In this document: positions 10,160 to 22,408 of the stretch, one piece after another | Layout of the letters: every line of letters starts with the position of its first letter | Position numbering within the stretch: position 1 is the first letter of the stretch | Program-made: the position numbers and the translations under genes | The notes under the pieces: generated by a model | What the model was told of the DNA's origin: nothing | Databases searched by the model: none | The model's input: the letters and a program-made list of their open reading frames with translations, nothing else | Origin: Euwallacea fornicatus | Taxonomy: Eukaryota; Arthropoda; Insecta; Coleoptera; Curculionidae | Assembly: GCF_040115645.1 (NCBI RefSeq) | Contig: NC_089541.1 | Span: 372,001 to 436,000, forward strand | DNA length: 64,000 nt | Direction: 5' to 3'

Positions 10160-11008
10160 TTCAATCCTGAGTTCGGGAGTTTCGTGAAAATTTTCCCCAC
10201 GTTGCAGTGCCGGAAGTGGACCGTCGCGACTCTTCGAGTTATGTTGTGAAACTGGCGGGGACCATCGGGAAGTGGCGGACCAGCCGGGGGAACCCCCGAA
10301 CTTGTTGAAATGCGAGAGGAGCAGTGAATGATAATGCCGGCACATCTCTAAGAACGGTTTCTCAACGAATGGACGCATCGCCCAGCACTTATCGTTTAAT
10401 TCTCAAAAAAAAATCTGAAATTGCGCCCAAACAAGGTCCGAGGGCTTCGGGAACCCGAACCCCCGGATCGCGAAAAGAGACCGAGACATTGCGATCGATT
10501 TAATGAAGCGATGCACGACAACCTCCCGAATATGCCGCTTTTTACTGATGAGGCGTGGTTTCATTCATCGGATGATACGAATTCACATCATGTGAAAATA
10601 TGACCTTCACCTGTTCACGGAAACACCTGCACATTTTTGAAAAATTTGAACACGTGTGACCATCCAATGAAGAGGCTCAGTAGGATTTGCTTTTTCATCG
10701 ATGACACCGTCGCAACTGACCGATAACGCGACGCGTTGAGTGGACTCGTTGGTCAACTTCGCTTTAACGCACCGCGGCGCGGGTACTTTCAACGGGATGA
10801 GGCGACGGCTCATACGGTTAAAACAACTTTTAATAATTACCTTAGGGGATGCTACGATGATGGAGTAATGAGCTCCGAGATGGACGGCAACTATCCGGTG
10901 CTACTTCCGGATTTGACCCCACTCGACCGTTTCCTGTGCCCGAAGGAAAGAAAACAATTTTTAAATCCTCGAAAGTGTTTGTCCGCAGCCTCTCGCTGGA
11001 ATCTTTGA
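10160..11008 (+). pseudogene. ITm transposase relic (QDGATAHT type)
   Basis: Plus-strand fragments follow the order of an insect DDE transposase. At about 10310-10390 is NDNAGTSLRTVSQRMDASPS, matching the helix-turn-helix consensus around GTS.R..S...G.S.S. At 10501-10600 is MPLFTDEAWFHSSD with the first catalytic Asp. At 10780-10830 is GYFQRDEATAHTVKTT with the second Asp, and at 10905-10950 LLPDLTPLDRFLCPKE with the third. At least three frame changes and several stops intervene. No convincing TIRs were found, so the element boundaries are unknown. Confidence 0.75.
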
Positions 11009-11775
11009 TAATACGATACGTAGAGTTAATGGGTGTTTCCAAAATAACGGACGTTTTCAACTTTTACCGTAAATAGAGTAAATAAATAAATATTTATTAG
11101 GTTTATTTATGTTTTGCCCTTTCTCGACCGTCAGCAACGGTTGGAATTGAAAGCGAGGTTAGGTCTATTTGTTTGCGTTCGAGATTACGTAGGACTTATC
11201 ACAGACGTACGCGCCCGGTGTCGGATGATTCCAGAGCCCGTTCGGCCGGGATTGTTTTCTTAACGCACGGCGTTAAAGAACGAGCGCACGAAACGCACCG
11301 CAATGAATGGAGAAGCCAAACTTAGCGTGATTTATTTTGTTATAATTTTTTAGAGCATTAAAGCTTATTTTGAAAAAATGTGCAATTATTGTGAAATGTG
11401 AAAAAATACATAAAGTTTATTATGGCACATTTCACTTGGACCGGAACCGGCAGTTCGGGGACAAACATTTTGTTTCGACCCAAACATTTTTCTACTTGAA
11501 AATATTTTCATACGAAATAAATTTTTAAACAAACAACGATCCTACACGTTTAACCCGAATATTAAATTATTTCTATGCTGAAATTGTGCGCGGTAAGTTT
11601 ACATCGCAAGACTTGCGACGAGCCGTCATTTTCGGCCCGTAAATATTGAATTTCTTGACACCAGATGCGCCTCAAAGTTCAATGAGAAACATCATTAAAT
11701 TGAGAACAAAAAACGCCAACAGCTGAGAAAACAATAACAAAACAAATTGAGCTACGCTTTGTTCCTGCATTTATC
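11009..11775. other. No gene seen
   Basis: Non-coding sequence after the transposase relic. Only AT-rich patches are seen at 11330-11420. Confidence 0.4.
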
Positions 11776-12660
11776 GTGGTTTGTTTAACATTAAAAGCGG
11801 AAAAGCATCACTTTGTATTTTGCGCTTATGTACCCAAGCTGCCGATCAAATTTCAACGAAACTGGTTCCGTCCAAAAATAAAAAAGAAACGCGGAGCTGA
11901 CCGCTCCGGGGGGAATCGCGAAGGCCAAATCGCGGTTCTGGGCCGCGTTCAAACGGACGACGGAACGCCGAACGTCTCAGCAATGCTGCGTGCGCAAATA
12001 TTGCCGAGAAATGCGGCGTTTTCGAAAAATTGTGTTCATAGAACTTCCAAAGGAATTAAATTCCATTCTGCCGCCATGAAACTTGTACAGGAATCAAATG
12101 GGGACGATTTCGACCGTCGATCTGACGTCGAGTTGCGTTGATGTTGACTCCGCCGCCCGTTGATTTCTGCGAATCTTTCTGTTGCATGTTACTTTGGAAC
12201 AGACGTTTGTTGCATGACGCAACATTTTCCGACGGACTTCCGTTCCGTCGAAATGGCGATGCGGACGGTCATTGTTGGACCGACGCCGACCCTCATTTGC
12301 TCCGTGAGGCTCACACCCGACGACCTCAAAAATCGAACGCCTCGGCGGGTTTTATCATAAATTGTTGGAACATTTTTACTCCCGAGGACTCAAGTGGAGA
12401 AAACTGCCTAGAGCTTCTACGAGACGTCACGTCTCCCGAGAATAACTGAACGAGGGCCCCGCTTGTTGGAACGAGACCTGGTCCGTCAATGGAGGATGGA
12501 GCGCCTGCACCGATGCCGCCGGCGATTTCTAGATGAAGAACTCTCTGCAACCCCGGAAGATGGATTTGCAGGAGGAGTCTAGGGGAGCGGCCCGCGAGAT
12601 CGCCCGACCTGAGGCTCCCGGATTTTTTCTTATGCGGACCGGAATTTATGACACCCACTC
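11776..12660 (+). pseudogene. DUF4817/DDE-type transposase relic, copy 1
   Basis: Plus-strand fragments match the better-preserved relic at 38290-39370 along their length. At 11900-12000 is the DNA-binding part (GQIAVLGRVQTDDGTPNVSA). At 12030-12110 is a piece matching KFHSAAMKLVQESNGDDFDR. At 12220-12350 is FSDGLPFRRNGDADGHC and LLREAHTRRPQK, the first catalytic region. At 12490-12640 is a QMDGAPAP-like second Asp region and RPARSPDLRLPDFFLCG with the third. The pieces lie in different frames. Family membership is supported both by the motifs and by direct similarity to the 38-kb copy. Confidence 0.75.
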
Positions 12661-14770
12661 CGGTTTCTTAGGGGGAAGGTGTCCGAATCGTTGAACGAAC
12701 AAAATGATGCCCCCCTCCCTATTAGACTGGCGTTTTTTTAAAAAACAACAGAAAAGATAAACTGCACGGATACTTGTCCCTGGGACGCTCTGCATTTGAC
12801 TTGTGCGAAATTCTCGAAAAACTACATAAATGTGTAAAACTTCCCTGAGATCGTCAAGGAATCTTCGCAGATGGCGGGAAAATTTCCCAAAAAAAAATCG
12901 AAAAATCACGAACTTGCGTCCGGCTCTATCCCGGCTACCGGCGCTGCGTCTTCCGTCTCTCTCCGCTGTTCGGTTTCAGCATTGGGCTTCCTGAAGCCGG
13001 CAATCCCACGGAGATTCGAGCTCATATGCGCTCTTTTAGTTGCATTTGATATCAAATTGTTTATTTACGAGCTTTGAGGAAGCAGACAAGACTAAGTTAT
13101 AGGGGCATCTTAAACCACTTGCCAGTTAAATTTTGAAAAATGCTCCCTTCCCGACAATACGTTTGTCCTAATGCAACCGTCACAACGTGCAAAACAACCA
13201 CTCGGTTAGAATATTAAAATTTATACCACCTGCTGAAATATTGCCCCTTCTAGGTCGAAACAGATATACATAAATCGCATCGCGATTTCCTTTGTGCGAA
13301 GGACTTCATGGAGTTTTTCACCCCCTAACCGTTACCTTTGAAGACGTTTATGGCGATCGTGAATGTATTGATATTGCGCCTGCTAAAAAAGCCCCAAAAC
13401 TTCCCGGGCGCATTTACGTCCATCGCGAGAAGTGAAATTGCCGGGTCCTTGCTCGGTTGGGTGCGATTAACAAACTTCATAAACACGAAATTGCCGACGT
13501 AAACTTTTTCATTTTTAGTAGGCAAAGCCCCAGAACCGGAGGTTTTATCAGAAAATTCAAATTAAAACCAGGGAACGATGGCCCGGGTCTCACCTCGGGT
13601 CGCGATGGGCGGTCCCGCGAGCTAGAGAAAGACGAGACGACATAATAAAGCCCCGAAGCCCCCGAAATTTAATAACTGTAACAACTTTAATTTATCTTGT
13701 CTCGTGCCAGAGACTTATATGGAAAGAAAAGCAATTTCTATGACGTACTGCCGACTCAAACACCCATTCAGCCGGTGCTTTTGCTCCAAAAATGGAAGTT
13801 CGTGATTTAGCGACGAAGACGCTTAACCCCGCTTTTTCGAGATGCGGTAATAATCGTTTTTTACTCGAGAGCTAGGAGGGCCTCAAAATATCCAGTCTCT
13901 CCTATTCCCCCCCCCCCCCCCCCACCCCTCGAGCGTCTGAAGGGGATCGTTTCTTCGTGGCGAGTTCACAGTCTGAGATCGAATGTCCGATTCCGTCGTC
14001 CGAAAATTCACTAAGATTCGATCGCACCGCGCGTTAGCGCTATTGCCGATTTGCATGTCGTGACGTAATTATCACCGGCTTCGACGCTTCCGTGGTCGGG
14101 CGACTCCGACACCGGCTCGCCCCGCAGCGAACGGTTACGGGTGTCTCGGCCTCCTGGCGGAGAAAAAACTCGAGGTGCGGCAACGTCGCCGCTCACCCTC
14201 CACCATTTCACCTGCGCGTTTCGCCACGGCTCGCCCTCGCGAGGCGAGAATGCGCAAACGGCACCGCTTACGTTAAATTTCTCGATTAAACTGTCAACCG
14301 GCAGTTTTGCTTTAACTTAAACATTTTTATAAAACTTCCGTTATTAAGACGACCTCACAAATTGCAATTTTGTCGTGCACAATTCCTCCATTACTTCGTG
14401 CAGTTTTCCCTCGGACCGATCTGGATTTGGGCCTGCAAGTGAAATTTCGTTGCTTAGTTTATGGAAAAGCGACAAAAGAAACTTTCCGGACCGGCAGCTT
14501 TAAATGGCAATAATAAAAAGTTTTCTAGTTTAAGTCTCTAAGAAAAAGCTCGACGAAATTTGACAATAAAAATTTCAATTTACTTTCAATTTAAACTTAT
14601 GTAATGGGAATATTATGTAATGTTATGTATAGGGAAATGGTTTGGCTGGAAAGCTCGTGCAGCATGAAAAGATGAAATAGCCCCTCTTTTTGAATCGTAA
14701 TAAGCCATTTGAAAGCCCCACAAATTTTATTTGCAAATAGGCCCCAAAGTAATCGGTAATGGTTGAACGC
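12661..14770. other. No recognisable gene; C17 run
   Basis: A cytosine run spans 13907-13923 and continues as C-rich sequence to 13930. The GC-rich part at 14040-14290 is open in more than one frame but has no identifiable motif or splice pair. Nothing else was detected. Confidence 0.35.
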
Positions 14771-15170
14771 ACTGTACAGGGTGGCCGCCGTCCATCTTTC
14801 AGTGCGGGCAACCTTTCCACCCGGAGACGTGGAAGATCAGTTAAATGGGCGAAATTGGACAAAGTGTAACGCGACGCCGGCTTCAAACCAGACAAATCGC
14901 GTGGGATTTTCGAAATATTTGAAAAAATCTGCATTTTTTTTCCTCCCCTTTAGTCTCCAGGACCTCCAGTGCGACTTTGACGCTTTTCGTCGATGTCGCG
15001 TGTCGAATTACTGGACTCGTCTGCTCCAGAACACCGAGGCGGCTCCGACTATTTGCGCCAGAGAAGGTCGGTGTCAAAGTCAGCCGATTTTTAATGTGAC
15101 GAGACCGCTACTATTCGCGCTATGGGGGGAAAATCGGCATTAACGATGCATGCTTGCCGATTTCGACATT
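14771..15170. other. Orphan transposon-like end at 14777
   Basis: TACAGGGTGGCCGCCGTCC near 14777 has the look of an ITm terminus, but no inverted partner is found within the next kilobase. No gene is visible. Confidence 0.3.
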
Positions 15171-15290
15171 TTGACGGATGTCAGATATTTCAATGTTTTT
15201 TTGACAGATGTCAGATATTTCAATGTTTTATTGACAGATGTCAGATATTTCAATGTTTTTTTGACTGATGTCAGATATTTCAATGTTTTT
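15171..15290 (+). repeat. Tandem repeat, 4 x 30 bp
   Basis: Four consecutive 30-base units, each containing TGTCAGATATTTCAATGTTT and starting TTGAC, at 15171, 15201, 15231 and 15261. Units differ at one or two bases. Confidence 0.95.
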
Positions 15291-15340
15291 TTTTGACATA
15301 CGTCAAATTCATCGTTTCGTTTCCTCTTAAAAGTTTATCG

Positions 15341-16178
15341 TGCAGGCTGTTCCTTAAGGGACGGCAAAAAATGGAATGGGTGGACCATGAGCTTATTTTA
15401 ACAAAAAAACCCTACACAAGGGCCTAAATTGTGTCCGTTTTGACTTTCAGAGCGTCGAAGTTCAATTTTTTTTTTCGATTTTCATTCATTTCCGTGTTCC
15501 AAGATAATCAGATTATTATTGACTAAAAATTGGTTCACTAATCGTCACTCTGGCATTGCGGAGAAACTGAATTAATAACGATTATTCAAACCACTCTACA
15601 GGGCATTGCTTTTTCCGTGATCGCTCTCGATGTTTCAGATCGGAACTTTTCCATGACGTTTTCAGATTTTACTCCGGCGGTCCATAAGAGGATTGGGACG
15701 ATGTGTTTTGGCAGGAGGCACATTCAGCGATTACTTTGAACATAGTCCAGATTAGCAAGCTTAATTTTTGTAAATATCTCGTAAACTATTGCTCCTAATA
15801 AAAACGCTGAGGAGGCAGAACAGCAGATAAAAGAGATGAGGGATTAAACGAAGCTTGCGAGCGAAATCTAAAAATGTCATAAAAAGCTCCTTATGGAAAA
15901 TATTGAGAGCGATCGCGAACAAAGTAATGCCCTGCAGGGTGGTTTAAATAATCGTTGTTATTACTCAGTTACTTGGTAATGCTACAGTGATCGTTACCAT
16001 CGAATTTGAGCGATCTTCACAAATTACGGAGGAACGAATGGAAATGAAGAAAAATGGAACTTCGACGCCCAGTGAATCAAAATGGACGCGATTTGGGACA
16101 TGTTTCCATAGGAAGCTTTTACCTTAGAATGAGTTCATGATTCACCCGTTTCATTTCCGCCACAAGAAACGCCCTGTA
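15341..16178. mobile_element. Foldback element, ~838 bp, ~340-bp arms
   Basis: Sequence from 15342 (GCAGGCTGTTCCTTAAGGG) is repeated inverted from 16178 (reverse complement TACAGGGCGTTTCTTGTGGC). The arms stay alignable inward to about 15690 and 15830, sharing ATGA.CTCAT, GTCGAAGTTC, ACGATTATTCAAACCAC-like and CAGGGCATT blocks at about 70-75 percent identity. No protein is encoded. The arms are more diverged than those of the foldback at 7054, so this is an older insertion of a different family. Confidence 0.75.
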
Positions 16179-16826
16179 TGATGCGCACGTCAGTTTGTAC
16201 GGTCCCGCGAGCCATTGGAAAGGCGAACCCGAGGAGCGTCGTCATCTCGAAAACTGTCCGAAAATTTGTTTGGTTTCGTAGACGAAGCATTTTTCCGAAC
16301 GTCGCACCCATTGGCAGCGTCGCACGTGCCGATTTTGAAAATTTGACTTTTTTTTTGTCTTGCACTCGCCTGGACCGCGAGTGACTAATTTGAGAAAGTT
16401 GTTTTTCCACTCTAATACGAAATGCGGAGTTATCACGTCGGCTTCACGACATTCTCCGGATTACCTGAATCATAAATTTAGCAAGAGGTATAGTCACGTC
16501 TCAAAATGGATGACACCGAGAACAACCGAGTTTAACTTATTTTCTCCACGTTTCAACTTATTTAGTTCCACTCACGTTCCTACAAAGTTTCGGACTAATT
16601 ACCCACAGTCACTTTTCCGACTTTCCAACGTACCCCTTGGAGCTTTTCGTCGGAAACAGCACTTTTGACGTCACGTCTGACGGCAGGTATGTTCCGTGTA
16701 ACGCGGCCGTACGCCGTTGCTCCTCGATTGGTCGTGCAATCGGGCCACGCGAAACTCGACCCCACCGTATATTATTGTGTATCAGTGAAGATTCAGTTTT
16801 TCAAATTTTCACCCTCCCCGGCATGA
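16179..16826. other. No gene seen
   Basis: Unique sequence; no repeat or splice structure was recognised. Confidence 0.35.
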
Positions 16827-16887
16827 TTAAATCAAACGTTTCATGATGTCGGCGATTTCATTGCCCGCAGGAGACACGTCCCCGTAC
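16827..16887 (-). CDS. Possible terminal exon of the 20-kb gene
   Basis: On the minus strand a pyrimidine-rich acceptor, TTTTTGTTTTCGGTTTAG, precedes a short open segment. After one leading G it reads YGDVSPAGNEIADIMKRLI and a TAA stop at 16827-16829. It lies downstream of exon 3 on the same strand. The exon 3 donor leaves one base of a codon, so direct joining would need two leading bases; in that phase the segment reads a different peptide and also stops. Either an exon is missing between them or this is a chance open segment. Confidence 0.25.
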
Positions 16888-17228
16888 CTAAACCGAAAAC
16901 AAAAATCTCACGTTCCTGTTAAGTTAAAGGAGCACGATCTTGGAGTTCTGAAAACTATGGAACGTTCCTAACTGAAAGTTAAATGTTCTGAGGTTGGATT
17001 TTAAGTCGCTGTACGACATCGTTTCACGTGGGGAATGTTTTCGAAGTTTCGGCTTCTTTGTGTCGCCGTAACTGCGGAAACAATTAACATGGCCGACGAA
17101 TTAAGCCCCTTTTGCCTCGGGTAGCATAAACGTTTTCCTTCGGAATATAAGCTCGTTATTGCTCACTTGTTAGGCCCTCAGGATTAATCTCTGTCTGCCA
17201 CTCACATTGAAATTTCCTCGTTTTTCTT

Positions 17229-17259
<31 letters not shown>

Positions 17260-18863
17260 CGTGGAAAAATTCGTGCGCAAGGGCTGGATGCAACTAAATT
17301 TGAGCATAACTCCGAGCGTGCCGCTGTAGCTGACAACAAGAGGAATTTTGGGTGGTCGCACGTGGAGTGATTCGTTCGTGGTTGATGGGTCGATTTGTCG
17401 CCTTTTTACTCCACGCATTATTGAAACCGCCGCCGGCTCCACGTAGCCACCGGCGCATAAATCATTAGGTTGATTTATAGGCACTGTTTGCTGGCGAATT
17501 TAAAAATAGAGAAACTCGAATAAAACAACCCCTTTTGGGGATAATCAATTGCGGGAAGCTGAATGCCACTGCTCGAATAGCGCAAATCGCGCATTTCGCT
17601 TCGTCGAGCGTAAACGAGCGGTTTCAACAGACAAAAATGTTGGAACTACTTTAAGCATAGTTTTAACGTAATTAGCTAGGAATCATAAGCATGTCGTTCG
17701 AGTTTATCAAAGGCGCACGAGGCTTTATTAAGCCCTTTGGAAAATATCGCTAACTTGAACAATTTTTACATCCAACGAGGGTTTAGCCGAACGCAACGTA
17801 TCAAGCATTGTAGTTAAAGTCGCGTCCGACGTGACCGACCCCAATCCAAAACATAACGATTTTAACGAACTAAATATTCTTTTCGGCAACAGCACACACC
17901 GGCAGGGGTGGGACCGTGCACTGTTTTCAGTCCGAGCTGCCCGAAAGTGACGTTCCCACGGCACCCGCCCTTCGTTGGGGGGTGCGACGGAAGACCCCTG
18001 TTAACGTACCGACGTACGTACCGAACCCATTTCAGACCAGTTTGCGTGCACCCGACCGTAGTTCACCGTGGCGATGGGCAGATGTCGCTCGCGTCGCGCA
18101 CGCCGCGGACCCTAGTACCCTGCGCCGGTGCGGCCGGAGAGCGCGGACGTGAACGAACTGGTCGCATTAATAACGACGGCCAACTTACTGAAAATTCGGA
18201 CCGAAACGCATAACGCGACTTGACTAATAAATTAGTATTTCTACCGCAATAAAAAAATATCCCGGCAAAGTATGAATCAGTGCTTCGGCTAATCCCGATA
18301 TTTCCTCGTAGATCACGCTCCCATATCAAATAACAAAGCCTCTCATTAGAAGCTTTGGTAATCCGAATCCGGTGTTTGTGCTTCGAAACATGATACCGGG
18401 TTATGCTTGATCCGTATACAAAGGGCTTTCAAAAACTTACAAAACGCCACCAGCGCAATGTGGGTCGGCCTCAAAAATCGATGAGATGAACCCCAAAACG
18501 TGAAATTCGAATTTCGACTAGGAACGGTGCCATCCCCCCCCTCTCTTCCCCCCCCCTTCCCCTCCGCGGCATTCGTTTAAATAGACTCCGGAGAAACACG
18601 TTTTTTACAATTTCTCCGAAGTTACCGAAACAAAAACAGACTTCAAAGGGGAACTTTCGCATTAAGAACTCCCGGGCCTCGGACCGTTCTGGTCGCCTCT
18701 TTTGTTTGACTTTTCCGATTTTACTTCGGGAATAAAGGAAATTACTTCGCCGAAAGTAAACTAATGGTTAACGAGGGAGGGGGAGAGATTACGTAGGTGT
18801 CGAAGGTTAAGCGGTTTTCGCTTAAAGTTTCAACCGGAATTATGGGGTTAAATTTAAGCTCAC
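16888..18863. other. Probable intron or intergenic DNA; T29 run
   Basis: A thymine run spans 17231-17259. The GC-rich patch at 17890-18190 is open in several frames without a recognisable product. If the exon at 16827 belongs to the 20-kb gene, this stretch is intronic and may hide a further exon. Confidence 0.35.
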
Positions 18864-20286
18864 CGGAGTTTTCCCCGGAACTGCCTGTGCCTAGCAACAC
18901 GTCGATGCCACCGTCTGAGAGGATGTCGGCGTCTTGAGTGTAGATAGAGAAGGAGGAGTCTTCTTGGAGTCTCGCCAACATAACTGCCAAGCTGTTCCTA
19001 CGAAAAAAAAAAAATTGAAATTGGAAGAAGTATAGCCGGGTCTTCCAACGAGGACTTCACCGACGTCGATCAGGCAGATCGCAAGGAACGTTTTAGTTTA
19101 TTTGCGAATTTACCAGTTTCAGGTAATTAGGTAAGTCGTGCAACTCTTTACAGTTGAAAATCGACCGAGGCAGAATAAGCAGGAGTATTTTCAGTGAAAT
19201 TGCTTAAGTTGAACATACACGACATGCAAAAATGTTTGTCGTCCCAGTCGCGGCTTTCATGTGAAGAATTCGGAATGCTCGACACGCTCTCAGGTGTGTA
19301 GAGCTTAACCGAATTCATTGAAAATTTACGGACGCAGTCTGACGTCTGCGGGTTGGACGGTCGGCGCGTCGGTCTGCATGTCGGATGATCGGTCAGTCGG
19401 TGACTTGACCGGTTGGTCGGTTGCGATTCGGCGTTCGCCTTGTCGCTACAGACACCCGGTGCCGTAACAATTCTTAAATCTTAGCCTGCAAGGTGCAGCA
19501 CACGCGTGTTTCCTATCCACTGCCAGTTGCCTCGCAATCCGCAAGAAACGGCAATAACAATAGGAGAATCAAGCAGGTTTTTTTTTTTAATTTGATAAGA
19601 AACAGCAATAGAATTGAGATGTAGGACGTGGGCCACATTTTGAAGTTTGTATCAAAAGAGGTCCGCAGGGCCATAAAGGAGTTGAAACAAGAACGGAACG
19701 TTCCTGGGGGATTGAAAGTTACCTGTCGAGATCATCGGGCTCCTTGAGTTGCAACGTGACGTTCCCGTCGGAGGCGGTGGAATACATAAAAACGGCATGA
19801 CTGCCGGTGTAGGGCAGCTGGAGGGGCACCCGAACTCCAGAGAATTCGTGCACGGCCTGCAAAAAAAAACTTCCTTAACCGTTGAAATTTACAAGAAAGA
19901 TGTTTTTGCTATACAATCCGAAATCGTGCCCTCCCCCCCAAATCCCCCCCGCCCATACCTCCCCCCTCCCAGTTTCGATTTCGCAACATCCCCCAATTTT
20001 TCCAGAGCGACGATGTTGAACGTTAACTGAAGAAATGGAAAAAAATGAAATTATTATTGTACGTGGTGCGTCTGATTGGTCGCTTGCATGAGGTGCCGAA
20101 GAGGCGACCCACCTGGCCGCTCGAAAGGCGTAGGTACCACTTATGCCTGTTAGTTAGAAAAGAATCCTTCGGAAGCCGTACCGTGAAAGACAGAGGAGTC
20201 AGGCGCGTCCTCCTCCAAATTTAAGTTACCTCTTTGCCTCCGGCGGAGACGTCTTTGGGCCCGCGCCACTTCTTGCACGCCGCCAT
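18864..20286 (-). CDS. Partial host gene, three exons, unknown product
   Basis: Exon 1 (20286-20230) starts at an ATG with an in-frame TGA 15 bases upstream and encodes MAACKKWRGPKDVSAGGKE, ending at AAAGAG|GTAACT. Exon 2 (19856-19723) follows a T-rich TTTTTTTTTGCAG acceptor and runs from AVHEFSGV to EPDDLD, ending GACAG|GTAACT. Exon 3 (18997-18864) follows a T-rich tract and CGTAG. It continues RNSLAVMLARLQED, then FSIYTQDADILSDGG, to a GTGAGC donor. The phases (0, then 2+1) join without a break, giving 108 codons plus one base. Introns are 373 and 725 bases. Codons favour G or C in the third position, unlike the surrounding DNA. There is no signal peptide or membrane segment; exon 2 looks beta-rich and exon 3 contains one likely amphipathic helix. 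I do not recognise the family, and the 3' end is not resolved. Confidence 0.7.
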
Positions 20287-20685
20287 AATTGAATCTCCTC
20301 AATGGGCCATCGGACAAGTCGGGACACATGTCTTTACGAAGATTAATACCTGGACAGGCGTCCCGCGTGTCGGCCGCGTGTAAACACGTCCGTTGCAGCC
20401 ACCGCGCGATAACGATTTTAAATCGAAACAGGGGCAATTATGTCAAGTAGGAATAATGAATCTATTATTGTCCCCCGGTTAAAATGCATGAATGTGTTTG
20501 TTGGTAAATAACAGGAATAATTAACATGGGGGTAACTACACAATTCCGGGGGCGCGCCCTGATTTATGGTATATGGACAGGCAAAAAGGGGTACCTAATT
20601 ATTTCTCTGTCTCGGAGCCAGATGCCGCCGTTATTTCGGTTCTCCTATCTTTCGTATTTTAGTAAATTATGGTGCTAATCTGATG

Positions 20686-20723
<38 letters not shown>

Positions 20724-22282
20724 ATTTTTTTTATTTTTTTATTTTAAATATATATATTTTACAGTTGGATCTGTTCCCCGAGGCAGGGAAACAAGTCCCC
20801 AAATTAAAAATAAACAACATGCGCCGCCCGGCTTGTTTTAATTATTCTTGTCGGGGCTGTCGTGTTTTTGCCCTTGTTGGGGCCCAGAACGTTATTTGTT
20901 TTTAAACATATATTATTGTAGTCGCTCGAAAAGGGGCACTACCATCCACGACGTGTAACGTGCATGATAAAAGTCGACATAATCCGCTAACCGGAGCGTG
21001 GCAATTTCCCCCCAAGGAGTGCTCCCAACGACAAATAATAACGAGCAGAGTTAATTCTATTACGTCACTCGCTTTCAAGTTCAGTCCTGTGCACGTCCTG
21101 GAACCCATTCGGTGCAATAATTAACATGCATGGAAAGGGTCAGGCCACGGTTTATTTCGGCCGTTGTTTTTTTTTTGGAAAACCCAACCAGAGGCGGACG
21201 CCGGGGCCGGGGGTTTCCCCGGAAGGAACGTTCGGCCTCCAAAACTGTTTTCTTTTGCATCCTCGCGGAGACGTCCACGGGCGGGGAAACCGATCCGAAA
21301 CGGGGTTCGATGGAAACACGTGTGAAAAGGTAACGCGAGTTTTGTTGACGTCACATTCTTTTCAGCCCCCGAACTCCCCGAGGGAGCCGAGGGTTTCAGC
21401 CTAGCGAAACTCATCGGGATTTTGTTTTATTTCGGCATTTTTGCATTATCTATTTAATCCCCGAGAGCTTCAAGAACTTCCCGGAACTGATATTATTTAC
21501 TGACTAAATATGGAGATTGCCTAAAAGCATCGGGGAATCCCGGGATATTTCAGGGAAATATGTGTCATTTAAACTTCGTGATGTTCGAATTATTGAGGCT
21601 GAATTATTCATATTCCGGAGAGTGGTTCATTGCAATATCGATCGATGCGAATCCCATTTTTGCACGTAAGTTGTCAGTTTCGCTAGTTTCACGTGCGTCT
21701 TGTTTCGCTCGCGCGGACCGCCGGTTGACGCGCGCAGCGCCGGGCCCGCGGCGGCGGAGGCCCGAACCTCGGTGCCGCTCCGCCACTGGGCCCGACATTT
21801 GCGTATTATTAAAAATCGAGGAAATACCTTGCCAGCAGACTCTGTAGCAGCAGAATCGAAATATTTATATTTATAACTCAGCACGCGAGCGCATATTCCA
21901 TAACACTGGAATGCAATTTCCGGAATATAAATAAAATTGCATTTTATCTGAAATGCGATAAAACTTCGTATTCACCTATACATAATATGAGTTATAAATA
22001 GAGCCGCATTTTATGTTGGATATATTCACACTATTACAGAGGCAAATCCCCTTTATGCAATAACACTCACAGCGGTGTGCGGAAAACGCAAAAATCGCAT
22101 CAAATTCCATATAGTTAGAGCGTGTGCATGCACGGGGCCTTTTGGTTCATTTGAAAAATTATCGTTAGTTTTCCTCTAAATTGATTTATTCCTGGGGCGA
22201 GCGGTGAGGCAGTGAATTCCCTTGTCAGTAAAATTTAAGTTTAGTCAATATTCTGGAGGAGCAGGAAACACGAGGCAATCCT

Positions 22283-22285
<3 letters not shown>
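20287..22285. other. Upstream region of host gene; no further gene seen
   Basis: This includes whatever 5' flank or leader belongs to the minus-strand gene. The GC-rich patch at 21690-21800 has overlapping open frames on both strands, which I attribute to composition. No TATA box in a sensible position upstream of the gene was recognised. Confidence 0.35.
20684..20720. repeat. (TA)n microsatellite
   Basis: A run of alternating T and A of about 35 bases, followed by further T/A-rich sequence to 20760. Confidence 0.9.
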
Positions 22286-22320
<35 letters not shown>

Positions 22321-22408
22321 GAGAGGGAGGGAGAGAGAGAGAGAAAGAGAAAGAGAGAGAGGGAGAGAGGTGGAAAGATAAAGGGAGAGAGAGAGAGAGA
22401 GAGAGAGA
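22286..22408 (+). repeat. (GA)n microsatellite, imperfect
   Basis: About 120 bases of GA repeats interrupted by GGGA, AAAGA and GGTGGAAAGATAAAG. The apparent protein of Arg and Glu across it is a product of the repeat. Confidence 0.95.

Noticed and set aside
17728..17964. Minus-strand open stretch as an extra exon of the 20-kb gene
   Set aside because: The C-terminal part looks coding-like, but no acceptor and donor fit the required phases.
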